In this document: positions 27,050-35,729 of the stretch, piece by piece | How the letters are laid out: each line of letters opens with the position of its first letter | How positions within the stretch are numbered: the first letter of the stretch is position 1 | NCBI RefSeq assembly: GCF_022179465.1 | Contig: NZ_BPQV01000004.1 | Location: 1-64,000, forward strand | DNA from: Methylobacterium organophilum | GTDB taxonomy: Bacteria; Pseudomonadota; Alphaproteobacteria; Rhizobiales; Beijerinckiaceae | Reading direction: 5' to 3' | DNA length: 64,000 nucleotides | Position numbers and translations under genes: made by a program | Notes under the pieces: model-generated | Databases searched by the model: none | Told to the model about the DNA's origin: nothing | The model's input: the letters and a program-made list of their open reading frames with translations, nothing else

Positions 27050-29263
27050 CTATAGGAAACTTTGCGGGTCCACGTCGATCGCGACCTTCACGTTTCCGCG
27101 CGGTTTGGGCGCCCGGGCGAGCCAGTCCCGCAGATAGCTCTGGATGTCGATGCCCCGCTCGGTCTTGACAAGCAGGCGGAAGCGGTAGCGCCCACGCACC
27201 AGGGCGAGGGGCGCCTCGGCAGGCCCCAGCACCATCACCCCCTCCGGCGGATCGGCGGCGCGGGCCAGGGCCTGGCCATACGCCTCCGCCGCCTCGCGCT
27301 CGTTGGCCGAGACGATCAGCGCCGCCAAGCGCCCGAAGGGCGGCAGCCCCGCCGCCTCGCGGGCGGCGATCTCTTCCTCGTAGAAGCGCTCGGCATCCCC
27401 CGAGAGCAGGGCGGCGATGACCGGGTGGTTCGGCTGATAGGTCTGGACCAGGGCGCGCCCCGGCCGCTCGCCGCGCCCGGCCCGGCCAGTGACCTGCTGC
27501 AGGAGCTGGAAGGTTCGCTCCGCCGCCCGGGGATCGCCGGTGGCGAGCCCGATATCGGCGTCGAGCACGCCGACCAGCGTCAGATGCGGGAAGTTGTGGC
27601 CCTTGGCGACGAGTTGCGTGCCGACCACGATGTCGCATTCGCCCGCCGCCACCGCCTCCAGTTCTTGGCGCAACCGCTCGGCACCGCCGGGAAAGTCGCT
27701 GGAGAGCACGATGACCCGCTGGTCCGGGAACAATTCGCTCACCTCCTCGGCGATGCGCTCGACCCCCGGCCCGCAGGGGGTCAAGTGGTCGAAGGCGCCG
27801 CATTCGACGCAGGCCTCCGGCTTGCGCTCGGCATAGCCGCAATGGTGGCAGACCAGCGCCCGGCGGAAGCGGTGCTCCACCAGCCAGGTCGAGCAGTTGC
27901 GGCACTGGTAGCGGTGGCCGCAGGCCCGGCACAGGGTGAGGGGGGCATAGCCGCGCCGGTTGAGGAAGAGGAGCGCCTGCTCGCCGGCCGCCAGCGTGGT
28001 CTTCACCGCGTTGACGAGGGGCGGGGACAGGAAGCGCCCGCGCTCCGGCTTGTCGAGGCGCAGGTCGATGGCGGTGATGTCGGGCAGGCGCCGGCCGCCG
28101 AAGCGCTCGGGCAGGACGATGCGGCGGTAGCGGCCGCGCTCCGCGTTCACCCGGCTCTCGATGGAGGGGGTGGCGGAGGCGAGCACCACCGGGCAGCCCT
28201 CGATCTTGCCCCGCACCACGGCCATGTCCCGGGCGTGGTAATGGACGCCGTCCTCCTGCTTGTAGGCGGTCTCGTGCTCCTCATCGACCACGATGAGGCC
28301 GAGCGTCGCGAAGGGCAGGAACAGGGCCGAGCGGGCGCCGACCACCACCGCGATCTCGCCCGCCGCCACGCCCGCGCGGATGCGCTCGCGCCTTTTGCCG
28401 CCGATGCCGGAATGCCAGGTCGCCGGCCGCACGCCGAAGCGGGCCGCGAAGCGGTCGAGGAACTGCGCGGTCAGCGCGATCTCCGGCATCAGCACCAGGG
28501 CCTGGCGCCCGCGGCGCACGCATTCGGCCACCGCCTCGAAATAGACCTCCGTCTTGCCCGAGCCGGTGACGCCTTCGAGGAGGAGAGTCGCGGCATCGGA
28601 GGACGCCATCCCCTCCACGGGGGCGGACGCCGGCAGCGCGGGGGGCGGCGGGGACAGATGCGCGCCCAGCTCGGCGGCCGCCTCGGCCTGGGCCTCGGAG
28701 AGGGGCACCCGGGGATGATCCGGATCCGGGGGCAGGGCGACGGGCTCCGGGGCGAGGGCCACCGTCTCCAGGGCGCCGTCGTCGATCAGCCCGTCGACGA
28801 CGCTCAGGGAGACGCCGGCCTCCTTGGCGAGCACGCTCTTGCCCCGCACGCGGCCGTCGGCGGCGACCGCCATCACCTTGCTCCGGGCGGCGGTGGCCCG
28901 GGCAGGGGGTTGGCCGGAGGCCCGCACGCCGACGCGGACGGTCTCGCGCATCGCGGCTTCGTCGGGCAGGCGAAGAGCCATGGCCAGGGCCGAGCCCTTC
29001 GGCGCCAGGGTGTAGCGGGCGAGCCAGTCGACGAGCGTCCTCAGGGAGGCGGAGAGCGGCGGCACGTCGAGGCGACCGGTCACCGGGCGCAGGTTGCCGC
29101 CCGAGGCCCGCTCCTCGATCCCCCAGACCACGCCGATGGTCTCGCGCGGCCCGAGGGGCACCTGCACGACGTCGCCCTCGGCGAGGGTCAGCCCCGCCGG
29201 CACCGCGTAGCTATAGGCGGTGTCGAGGGCGAGGGGGATCAGGATCTCGGCGGTCTGCGGCAT
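27050..29263 (-). CDS. priA: Primosomal protein N', replication restart helicase
   Basis: A 737-aa superfamily 2 helicase that recognises stalled forks and reloads the replisome. The N-terminal DNA-binding domain starts EILIPLALDTAYSYAVP. The helicase core has Walker A (GVTGSGKTEVYFEA), DEEH (VDEEHETAYKQ) and SATPSIES. Between the lobes is the zinc region with eight Cys (CRACGHRYQCRNC and CHHCGYAERKPEAC with CVECGA). The C-terminal lobe has VGTQLVAKGHNFP and QVTGRAGRG. Length is typical. AT-rich sequence directly upstream (about 29285-29300) may hold the promoter. Confidence 0.97.
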   Translation of the reverse strand: MPQTAEILIPLALDTAYSYAVPAGLTLAEGDVVQVPLGPRETIGVVWGIEERASGGNLRPVTGRLDVPPLSASLRTLVDWLARYTLAPKGSALAMALRLPDEAAMRETVRVGVRASGQPPARATAARSKVMAVAADGRVRGKSVLAKEAGVSLSVVDGLIDDGALETVALAPEPVALPPDPDHPRVPLSEAQAEAAAELGAHLSPPPPALPASAPVEGMASSDAATLLLEGVTGSGKTEVYFEAVAECVRRGRQALVLMPEIALTAQFLDRFAARFGVRPATWHSGIGGKRRERIRAGVAAGEIAVVVGARSALFLPFATLGLIVVDEEHETAYKQEDGVHYHARDMAVVRGKIEGCPVVLASATPSIESRVNAERGRYRRIVLPERFGGRRLPDITAIDLRLDKPERGRFLSPPLVNAVKTTLAAGEQALLFLNRRGYAPLTLCRACGHRYQCRNCSTWLVEHRFRRALVCHHCGYAERKPEACVECGAFDHLTPCGPGVERIAEEVSELFPDQRVIVLSSDFPGGAERLRQELEAVAAGECDIVVGTQLVAKGHNFPHLTLVGVLDADIGLATGDPRAAERTFQLLQQVTGRAGRGERPGRALVQTYQPNHPVIAALLSGDAERFYEEEIAAREAAGLPPFGRLAALIVSANEREAAEAYGQALARAADPPEGVMVLGPAEAPLALVRGRYRFRLLVKTERGIDIQSYLRDWLARAPKPRGNVKVAIDVDPQSFL

Positions 29264-29364
29264 CGGCTCAGGGAAACGGACCGTTTTGTTCTATATATGT
29301 CCCGCGGAGGCCGAACGCGACCACCGATCGCGACCTTGGTCCGGGCCTGGGAAGCGGATCGGAA

Positions 29365-29509
29365 TCAGACCACGCCCAGGAACACCGCCAGCGACCGCGT
29401 CACCGCGAGCATGGTCGCGTCGTCGAGCCGGCCGAAGACAGGGCCGAGCCTGTCGCGCCTCACCGACATCGCCGGGCATCGCGACCGTGACGAGGTCGCC
29501 CCGCCTCAC
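29365..29509 (-). pseudogene. MazF/PemK-type toxin, internally deleted
   Basis: Starts at GTG 29509 as MRRGDLVTVAMPGDV, the usual opening of the mRNA-endoribonuclease toxin. In the next frame a clean C-terminus follows, VRRDRLGPVFGRLDDATM and then LAVTRSLAVFLGVV, stopping at 29365. Full proteins are about 110 aa; here the central ~60 residues are gone and the ends are out of frame. The GTG overlaps the antitoxin stop (GTGA), keeping the ancestral operon joint. No active toxin can be made. Confidence 0.8.
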
Positions 29510-29639
29510 GCCTCATCCTCGGCGTCGAGATCGGCGAGGGCGGCATCCATGAACCCGCCGAGTTCGGGATCGGCCGCAATCCGGCGGCTCGAAGGGCCTC
29601 CCGGCGCGTGCGGACGCGCTCGCCGACGGATGACGGCAT
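29506..29639 (-). pseudogene. MazE-family antitoxin, internally deleted
   Basis: From ATG 29639, behind GGGAGGA, it reads MPSSVGERVRTRREALRAAG and LRP, the standard start of MazE-family antitoxins that pair with PemK-like toxins. In another frame the normal ending ADPELGGFMDAALADLDAED appears, stopping at 29506. The middle (the QIWVPDTR segment of intact homologues, as I remember them) is missing, so about 30 codons have been lost with a frameshift. Start, stop and spacing to the toxin remnant are otherwise preserved. Confidence 0.8.
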
Positions 29640-29706
29640 GTCTGTCCTCCCTCACGCTGCGTTACATGTGACAGAGCCGAGGAGAGATCTGAAGGGGCGA
29701 CAGGCG

Positions 29707-30939
29707 TCAAGGCAGCCACGGGAGCCGGGCTTGGCCGGGCCGGGAAGCCCCGTGGCCGCCTCGGAGAGACAAGGCCAGAGGCACGGCCGCGAGGCTGAGG
29801 GCGCTCATCGCCAGGAAGGCCTGGGCGCCGAAGGCGGCGTAGAGCCGGCCGGCGGCGAGCGTCACCAGGGCCGAGGCGAGGCCCAGACCCAGGGTGCCAT
29901 AGACGGCGAGCGCCGTGGCCCGCAACGTCGCCGGCACGTCAGCTTCGATCAGGGCGAGGCAAGCGAGGTGGAGCGCGGCGAAGGTCAGCCCGTGCAGGAG
30001 CTGGATCGCGGCGAGGACCGGCAGGGCGGCGGTCTCCGCCTGGACCGCCCAGCGCAGGGCACCGGCCAGCGCCGCGAGCGCCAGGACGCGCGGGGGCCCG
30101 AGCCGGCCGAGCAGCCACGGCCCGAGCCACAAGAAGACCGCCACCTCCGCCGCCACCGATTCCGCCCAGAGCAGGCCCGCCGCCCCGGCGGCGATGCCCT
30201 GCTCCGCCCAGACGATCACCGCGAAGGCATCGTGCAGGGCATGCGCGCCGATCACCAGGGCGGCCGCGAGCACGGTGCGGCGGAACCGGGGAAGCGCGAG
30301 CAATGCCCGGACGCCGTCCTTCGCGGGCCTGGATTCCGGTCGGGAGGCCTGCACCACGGGCAGGCGCAGGGCGGCCAGGGCGGCGAGCAGGAAGAGGGCA
30401 CCGCTGGCGACCAGGGCCGCTTCGTGGCCGTGTCCCTCCACAAGCCGGCCGGCCCCGGCGCTCGCCAGGATGAAGGCCGCCGAGCCCGCGGCCCGCACCC
30501 AGCCATATTCGAAGGCACGCCCGCCTGCGGCGGCGGGCAGGGCCAGGGCATCGGCCAGGGGCGCGACCGGAGCCGTCGCGACCGCCTGCAGCAGGGCGAG
30601 GGCGAGGAGCAGCCCGAATCCGTGCCCCGCGAGGAAGCCGAAGCCGAAACTCCCCGACAGCACCAGGGCGAGGGCGAGCAGCGGCCGCGCGGCGCCCCTG
30701 CGATCGGCAATCCGCCCGGCGAGCGGGCCGGCCACGAGACGCACCAGCATCGCCGCCGCGAGCAGGTCCGCGATGGACGCGGGCGACAGGCCGCGCGCCC
30801 GAAGGAAGGCCGGCAGGAAGGGCGAGAGCGCGCCGTAGGCGCCATAGAGCGCGGCGAACAGGAGCAGGAAGCCCGGCAGCCCCCTGCCGGTCCGTCCGCC
30901 GATGCGCCTGCCCTCCGCCAAGGATCCTCCAGAGGCCAT
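29707..30939 (-). CDS. MFS transporter, phenylpropionate-permease (HcaT)-like
   Basis: A 410-aa inner-membrane transporter with twelve hydrophobic segments. The opening helix (LLLFAALYGAYGALSPFLPAF) and RLVAGPLAGRIADRRG loop match the MFS_1_like/PPP family named after the 3-phenylpropionate permease. The substrate cannot be read from sequence; many members are of unknown specificity. The ATG at 30939 is used, although GGAGGATCC stands just before an in-frame TTG seven codons in. It is divergent from the esterase gene at 31023, with 83 bp between them. Confidence 0.85.
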   Translation of the reverse strand: MASGGSLAEGRRIGGRTGRGLPGFLLLFAALYGAYGALSPFLPAFLRARGLSPASIADLLAAAMLVRLVAGPLAGRIADRRGAARPLLALALVLSGSFGFGFLAGHGFGLLLALALLQAVATAPVAPLADALALPAAAGGRAFEYGWVRAAGSAAFILASAGAGRLVEGHGHEAALVASGALFLLAALAALRLPVVQASRPESRPAKDGVRALLALPRFRRTVLAAALVIGAHALHDAFAVIVWAEQGIAAGAAGLLWAESVAAEVAVFLWLGPWLLGRLGPPRVLALAALAGALRWAVQAETAALPVLAAIQLLHGLTFAALHLACLALIEADVPATLRATALAVYGTLGLGLASALVTLAAGRLYAAFGAQAFLAMSALSLAAVPLALSLRGGHGASRPGQARLPWLP

Positions 30940-31022
30940 GTGCTCGGGCGCACGGCGCCGCTCCCTCCGATGCGGAGACTGCGCGCGGTTGCAGCCGAAG
31001 GAAAGCCGGGCCGGGACGCGCC

Positions 31023-31751
31023 ATGTGGAGCCAGACCCCAGCGCGGGAGGGCGTCGTCCTGCTCCACGGCATCGCGCGGCGCGCGGCCTCCATGGCGCCG
31101 ATGGCGCGCCGGCTGCGGGCGGCCGGCTACGCGACCCTCAACCTCGGCTATCCAGCCCGGCACGCCGCGCTCGAGGACCTCGTGGAGGCTGTCGCTCCCC
31201 AGGTCGCGGCCTTCGCCGCGCCCCTCGACCGCCTCCATTTCGTGACCCATTCCATGGGCGGCCTGCTCGCGCGCGCCCTGATCACCCGCCACCGCCCGCC
31301 GCGCCTCGGGCGCGTGGTCATGCTGGGCCCGCCCAACGGCGGCAGCGAGGTCGCGGACGCGCTCCATCGGCTCGCGCTCTATCGCCGCGTCTTCGGCCCG
31401 GCCGGGGCACAGCTGACGACGCGGCGCAGCGCGGCTCTGGAGCGGCTTCTCGGCCCGGTCGATTATCCCCTGGGCGTCATCGCCGGCGACCGAAGCTCGG
31501 ACCCGGTCGCCTCCCGGCTGTTCCTCGAAGGGCCGAATGACGGCCGGGTCACGGTGGCGCGGACCCGCCTGGCGGGCATGGCCGATCACCTCACCCTGCA
31601 CACCACGCACGCGACCATGATGTGGAACCGCCGCGTCATGGCGGAAACCCTCCAATTCCTGTGCGAGGGCCGCTTCACGTCCGAGACGCCGCTGACATCC
31701 CGGGCGATTTGCGCGACGAAAGCGGCTGCCTCCACAGCGAAACTGTTCTAA
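31023..31751 (+). CDS. Alpha/beta hydrolase, lipase/esterase-like
   Basis: A 242-aa cytoplasmic hydrolase. VVLLHGIARR holds the oxyanion HG motif, FVTHSMGGLLAR the nucleophile elbow with catalytic Ser near residue 77, GPPNGGSEVA resembles the PGHAP/triacylglycerol-lipase branch, and a C-terminal His (TLHTTHATMM) completes the likely triad. No signal peptide. The substrate is not predictable beyond an ester, probably of a lipid type. Confidence 0.87.
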   Translation: MWSQTPAREGVVLLHGIARRAASMAPMARRLRAAGYATLNLGYPARHAALEDLVEAVAPQVAAFAAPLDRLHFVTHSMGGLLARALITRHRPPRLGRVVMLGPPNGGSEVADALHRLALYRRVFGPAGAQLTTRRSAALERLLGPVDYPLGVIAGDRSSDPVASRLFLEGPNDGRVTVARTRLAGMADHLTLHTTHATMMWNRRVMAETLQFLCEGRFTSETPLTSRAICATKAAASTAKLF

Positions 31752-31830
31752 GTAGCGCCGTGCTTGTGAGGAGCCCGGTGCGGATTTCCGGTCGCGGAAG
31801 TGCCAAGCAGCGGGCGGGTTCGAGACGGCG

Positions 31831-32994
31831 ATGACCAACACCGACATCCTTCCCCCCACCCGGCCTGAATCGCAGCTCGTCACGATTTTCGGCGGCTCCG
31901 GCTTCCTCGGGCGCCACGTGGTGCGGGCGCTGGCCAAGCGCGGCTACCGGATCCGCGTCGCCGTGCGCCGGCCGGATCTCGCCCTGTTCCTGCAGCCCCT
32001 CGGCAAGGTCGGCCAGATCGTCGCGGTGCAGGCCAACCTGCGCTATCCCGAATCGATCCGCCGGGCGGTCGAGCATTCGGACGTGGTGATCAACCTCGTC
32101 GGCATCCTGCAGCAGAGCGGCGGCCAGAGCTTCGACCGGGTGCAGACCCAGGGCGCCGGCGAGATCGCCCGGGCCGCGGCCGCCATCGGCGCGCGCATGG
32201 TGCATGTCTCGGCGCTCGGCGCCGACGCGAACTCCGCCTCCCTCTATCTCCGCTCCAAGGCGCTCGGCGAGGCCGAGGTGCTGGCCGCGCGGCCCGAGGC
32301 GGTGATCTTCCGGCCCTCCCTGGTGTTCGGCCCGGGGGACAGCTTCTTCAATCGCTTCGCCAAGCTCGGCACGATGCTGCCGGTGCTGCCGCTCGCGGGC
32401 GCGGAGACGAAGATGCAGCCGGTCTTCGTGGGCGACGTCGCCGAGGCGATCGCCCGCGCCGTCGACGGGGAGGCCAAGGCCGGCACGGTCTACGAACTCG
32501 GCGGCCCCGAAGTGGCGTCGCTGGAGCACCTGATCCGCTACATGCTGGAAGTGACCATGCGCCGCCGCATCGTCCTCCCCCTGCCGGAGAGGGCGGCCCG
32601 CCTCCAGGCGCGGGTGCTCGAGATCGTCGACACCCTGGCCCTCGGCCTGCTGCCGGCCGATTTCAAGCTCACCCGCGACCAGGTGACGATGCTGCAGCTC
32701 GACAACGTGGTCTCGGACAAGGCCAAGGCGGAGGGCCGCACCATCGAGAGCCTCGGCATCGTGCCGACGGCGGTCGAGGCGGTGGTGCCGGGCTATCTAT
32801 GGACCTTCCGCAAGGCGGGCCAGTTCGCGGAGGGCCGGGGCAATCCGTCCGAGGCCGCGGTCCCGGATACCCTCGCCTCAGAGCCGCTGGCGCCGGAATC
32901 CCAGCACCGCCCCGGCCGCGCCAGCGGCCCGGCCATCGGCCCCAACGCGACCCGGCCGAGCCAGATGGGCGCCCGCTGGGGCACGCGCGGCTGA
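31831..32994 (+). CDS. Complex I NDUFA9-like NAD(P)-binding protein
   Basis: A 387-aa atypical SDR. VTIFGGSGFLGRHVVRAL binds the dinucleotide; VINLVGILQQSGGQSFDRVQ and HVSALGADANSASLYLRSK are signature segments of the NDUFA9-like family, a relative of a mitochondrial complex I accessory subunit common in alphaproteobacteria. The active-site Tyr-x3-Lys reads YLRSK. The C-terminal ~40 residues are Pro/Ala/Arg-rich and disordered. A link to complex I is known for the mitochondrial form only; no nuo gene is in view. Confidence 0.9.
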   Translation: MTNTDILPPTRPESQLVTIFGGSGFLGRHVVRALAKRGYRIRVAVRRPDLALFLQPLGKVGQIVAVQANLRYPESIRRAVEHSDVVINLVGILQQSGGQSFDRVQTQGAGEIARAAAAIGARMVHVSALGADANSASLYLRSKALGEAEVLAARPEAVIFRPSLVFGPGDSFFNRFAKLGTMLPVLPLAGAETKMQPVFVGDVAEAIARAVDGEAKAGTVYELGGPEVASLEHLIRYMLEVTMRRRIVLPLPERAARLQARVLEIVDTLALGLLPADFKLTRDQVTMLQLDNVVSDKAKAEGRTIESLGIVPTAVEAVVPGYLWTFRKAGQFAEGRGNPSEAAVPDTLASEPLAPESQHRPGRASGPAIGPNATRPSQMGARWGTRG

Positions 32995-33084
32995 CACGAT
33001 GCGCCCTGCCGCGCCGGGGGCCTGGGCAGGGGCGCGCGGCGGGCGCATGATGCGCGCGCGAAGAGACCTTTCGGGAGCGAGACG

Positions 33085-33507
33085 ATGAGTGGGCCGGGCG
33101 AGACGGCGGGACATGCCGTGTTCGACGTCGCCGAGGCGGTGGCCGGCCTGCCGGAGGCCGCCACGACCATGGTCGCCGATCACCGCTTCACCGACGACGA
33201 GGCAGCGAGCGCCCGGGTCTTCCGGGTCTACAAGCCGACGCCGCCGCATTACCACACCACCTGCGACGAGTATCTCTACGCCCTGTCCGGACGCTGCCTG
33301 ATGAAGTTCGGGGACGAGGCGCCGGTGGAGGTGGGGCCGGGCCGGCTCGTGTTCTTCAAGCGCGGCGTGGTGCATTCGGTGCCCGAGATCCTGGAGGAGC
33401 CGATGGTGTTCCTCTCCGTCGACACCCCGCGCCGCGGCCCCCGCGACATCCAGTTCGTCGAGGACGGCACCGGCACGCCGGACAGCTTCATGCGGCAGAC
33501 GGATTGA
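33085..33507 (+). CDS. Cupin-domain protein
   Basis: A 140-aa single-domain cupin. The metal-binding motif 1 reads PPHYHTTCDEYLYALSG (His, His, Glu) and motif 2 GPGRLVFFKRGVVHSVPE (His), so a metal centre is likely. Such small cupins act as sugar isomerases, dioxygenases or binding proteins; this one gives no clue. GGAGCGAG precedes the ATG. It converges on the cNMP-binding gene. Confidence 0.85.
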   Translation: MSGPGETAGHAVFDVAEAVAGLPEAATTMVADHRFTDDEAASARVFRVYKPTPPHYHTTCDEYLYALSGRCLMKFGDEAPVEVGPGRLVFFKRGVVHSVPEILEEPMVFLSVDTPRRGPRDIQFVEDGTGTPDSFMRQTD

Positions 33508-33579
33508 GGCGGGCGGCTCCGTTTCCGCATCGCCTTCTTCGAGAGGCCGGACAGCACCGTTCGGGGCGATGCTCTCGGG

Positions 33580-34227
33580 TCAGATCAGCTCCGACGCCGT
33601 GACCGGCTTCTCCTCCGCCCCCTTCTGCGCGGCGGCGCTCTGGAAGAGGCGGTCGCTCGTCAGCTTGAGGAAGTAGAAGCCGAATTCCGGGTTCTGGTAG
33701 TAGAGCTGCTTGACCTCGGAATAGGGCAGGCACAGCGCCTTGCCCGCCTCGACGCAGACCAGCGAACCCGTGCGCAGGTTGCCCGGCGAGAGCAGGCCGA
33801 GCTCGCCCACCACCCCGCCGGCCCCGAGTTCCACCCCGACCTCGGGGATGCGGAAGCGCCCGCTCTGGATGGTGAACATCTCCGCGGCCGGATCGCCCTT
33901 CCGGAACAGCGTCTCCCCGGCCTTGAAGCGCTTCACCGTGCCGAAGGCGGCGAGCCAGTCCATGGAAAGGTCGCCGGCGGCCGCCTTCTCCACGTCGCGC
34001 ACCAGCCGCACCATCTGCCAGAGCCGGAAGGTGTTGAAGGGGATCTGGATCGCCTCGGTGATCACCACCGGCATGCTGTCCGTGAGGAAGCCGTAGGTGA
34101 TCATGGCGACGCTCGCGAGGATCGCCACCACGCGCAGGGGGATCATCGTGCTCATCGCCGAGGAGGCGATGGTCAGCGCCGTGCCGACATAGCCGATCGT
34201 CTCCACCCAGTTCATCGTCCAGATCAT
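33580..34227 (-). CDS. Membrane protein with cyclic-nucleotide-binding domain
   Basis: A 215-aa protein. Residues 7-65 form two or three hydrophobic segments (YVGTALTIASSAMSTMIPL, VVAILASVAMITYGFL), followed by a linker and a cNMP-binding beta-roll (about 95-190: FKAGETLFRKGDPAAEMFTI, GVVGELGLLSPGNLRTGSL). The phosphate-binding cassette reads GELGLLSPGNLRTG, not the usual GExALL-PRxA, so nucleotide binding is uncertain. No DNA-binding or ion-pore region. Similar proteins occur in Rhizobiales; the role is unknown. Confidence 0.8.
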   Translation of the reverse strand: MIWTMNWVETIGYVGTALTIASSAMSTMIPLRVVAILASVAMITYGFLTDSMPVVITEAIQIPFNTFRLWQMVRLVRDVEKAAAGDLSMDWLAAFGTVKRFKAGETLFRKGDPAAEMFTIQSGRFRIPEVGVELGAGGVVGELGLLSPGNLRTGSLVCVEAGKALCLPYSEVKQLYYQNPEFGFYFLKLTSDRLFQSAAAQKGAEEKPVTASELI

Positions 34228-34306
34228 CGCGGCCCCTCATCCGGCCCCCGCCCGGTCCGCCGGGCAGACAACACGGATGGACAGCACTGTCGATGCCCGG
34301 GCGAGC

Positions 34307-35635
34307 TCAGCCGTCTCCCAGGGTGGGTCCGCCGCGCAGGAGTGCCGCCACCGCGGCGGCGGCCCGCTCGCCCTCGGCATAGGCGCCTCCGACCGTGCCC
34401 CATTGCTCCCGGGACAGGGCCTCGCCCGCGAACCAGATCCGTTCGCCCACGGGCGCGTGCAGGCGCAGGCGCGCGCCGGCATGGCCCGGGGGCGGCACCG
34501 CCCAGGAGCCGCGGGACCAGGGATCGGCCCGCCATTCCGTCACCGCCGGCACGGCGAGGTCACGGATCGCGCCGTGGCCGAGATGCGCCGCCATCACGTT
34601 GCGGGCGAGGCGGCGGGTCGCGTCGGGCCCGGCGCGCAGGGCGTCGACGGCCTCGGCACAGGCGGCGTCGAGCTCGAAATAGTGGAAGGGCGTGCCGTCG
34701 ATCCGGGTGAGCAGCCCCGGCGGCCGGTGGCGCCCCCCGACCACGCTGGCCAGACGGTCGCGGCCCCGGAAGGGCGCGGAGGGCCAGTGCAGCACCGCGT
34801 GCTCGTAGATCCCGGGGCGGAAGCCGTCGATCGCGGCGCGCGGGCCGTCCGGCAGGCTCGGCTCGAAGACCACGCTCGCCCGCAGCACCATCACCGGCAG
34901 GGTCACGATCAGGGCCCTGGCCCGAAGCGTCGCCCCGTCCGCAGTCTCGACGGCGACGCCTCCGCCCGACCAGGAGACCCGGGTCGCCTCCGCCCTCAAG
35001 GCGATGGGCAGGCCATGGGCGAGGCGGGCGAGATAGGCGCCGTAGCCCCCGGCGAGGAAGTAGTTGTCGCCATATTCCATGCTCGGCCAGTCCTGCAGCG
35101 AGACCTCACGCAGGGGCCGGCCGGAGACGAGGGCGTGGACGAGGTCGATCCGGTCGCGCCAGGGGCCGAGCACGGGGGGCACGGCGGCATCGGCCGGCCG
35201 GTCCGGCCCGGGCGCGGTGGCCCCTTGCGTCATCGCCCGGTCGGCGCGGTCGAAGGCGCGGCCGAAGGCGGCCTGCTCCGCCGGGCGCCCGAAGCGCCGC
35301 CCGACCACGAGGTGGCTGTCCTGGGGCGCCTTGCGCAGGGGCTCGCCGCGGGCGAGCCCGAGGGCGACGAGCGGGTTCACCGGCCCGGCATGCAGCCAAT
35401 GGGCGCCGAGATCGATCGCGTGGCCACGCAGGGTCGTGGTCACCGCCCGACCGCCGACCCGGTCCCGCGCCTCGAGCAAAGCCACCGCGATCCCGCGGGC
35501 GATCAGCGTCCTAGCCGCGGCGATGCCCGCCGCCCCGGCGCCGAGGACGATCACCTCGGGGGCGGCGGGCAGGGCCGCGAGGCGCGGCCGCGTGCTCGGG
35601 CGGAAACGGGTGTGAGCCGGGAGGGCAGTCTGCAT
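34307..35635 (-). CDS. Flavin-containing amine oxidase
   Basis: A 442-aa FAD enzyme of the monoamine oxidase/polyamine oxidase family. VIVLGAGAAGIAAARTL and LLEARDRVGGRAVTT form the FAD site, DLGAHWLHAG the next conserved loop, and GERIWFAGEALSREQW, GTVGGAYAEGERAA the C-terminal flavin motif. It would oxidise an amine or an alpha-amino compound with O2, giving an imine and peroxide. No signal peptide is seen; it starts at ATG 35635 with a loosely conserved lead of about 25 residues. Confidence 0.9.
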   Translation of the reverse strand: MQTALPAHTRFRPSTRPRLAALPAAPEVIVLGAGAAGIAAARTLIARGIAVALLEARDRVGGRAVTTTLRGHAIDLGAHWLHAGPVNPLVALGLARGEPLRKAPQDSHLVVGRRFGRPAEQAAFGRAFDRADRAMTQGATAPGPDRPADAAVPPVLGPWRDRIDLVHALVSGRPLREVSLQDWPSMEYGDNYFLAGGYGAYLARLAHGLPIALRAEATRVSWSGGGVAVETADGATLRARALIVTLPVMVLRASVVFEPSLPDGPRAAIDGFRPGIYEHAVLHWPSAPFRGRDRLASVVGGRHRPPGLLTRIDGTPFHYFELDAACAEAVDALRAGPDATRRLARNVMAAHLGHGAIRDLAVPAVTEWRADPWSRGSWAVPPPGHAGARLRLHAPVGERIWFAGEALSREQWGTVGGAYAEGERAAAAVAALLRGGPTLGDG

Positions 35636-35729
35636 CGTCGCGGGGTCGAAGGAAGGGGGCAGCCGCCGGGCCGGGTCGGCCTAGCAGCAAGCGCGTTTCG
35701 GCGACAGGCGCGTGTCGGGGCAGCCCGGG

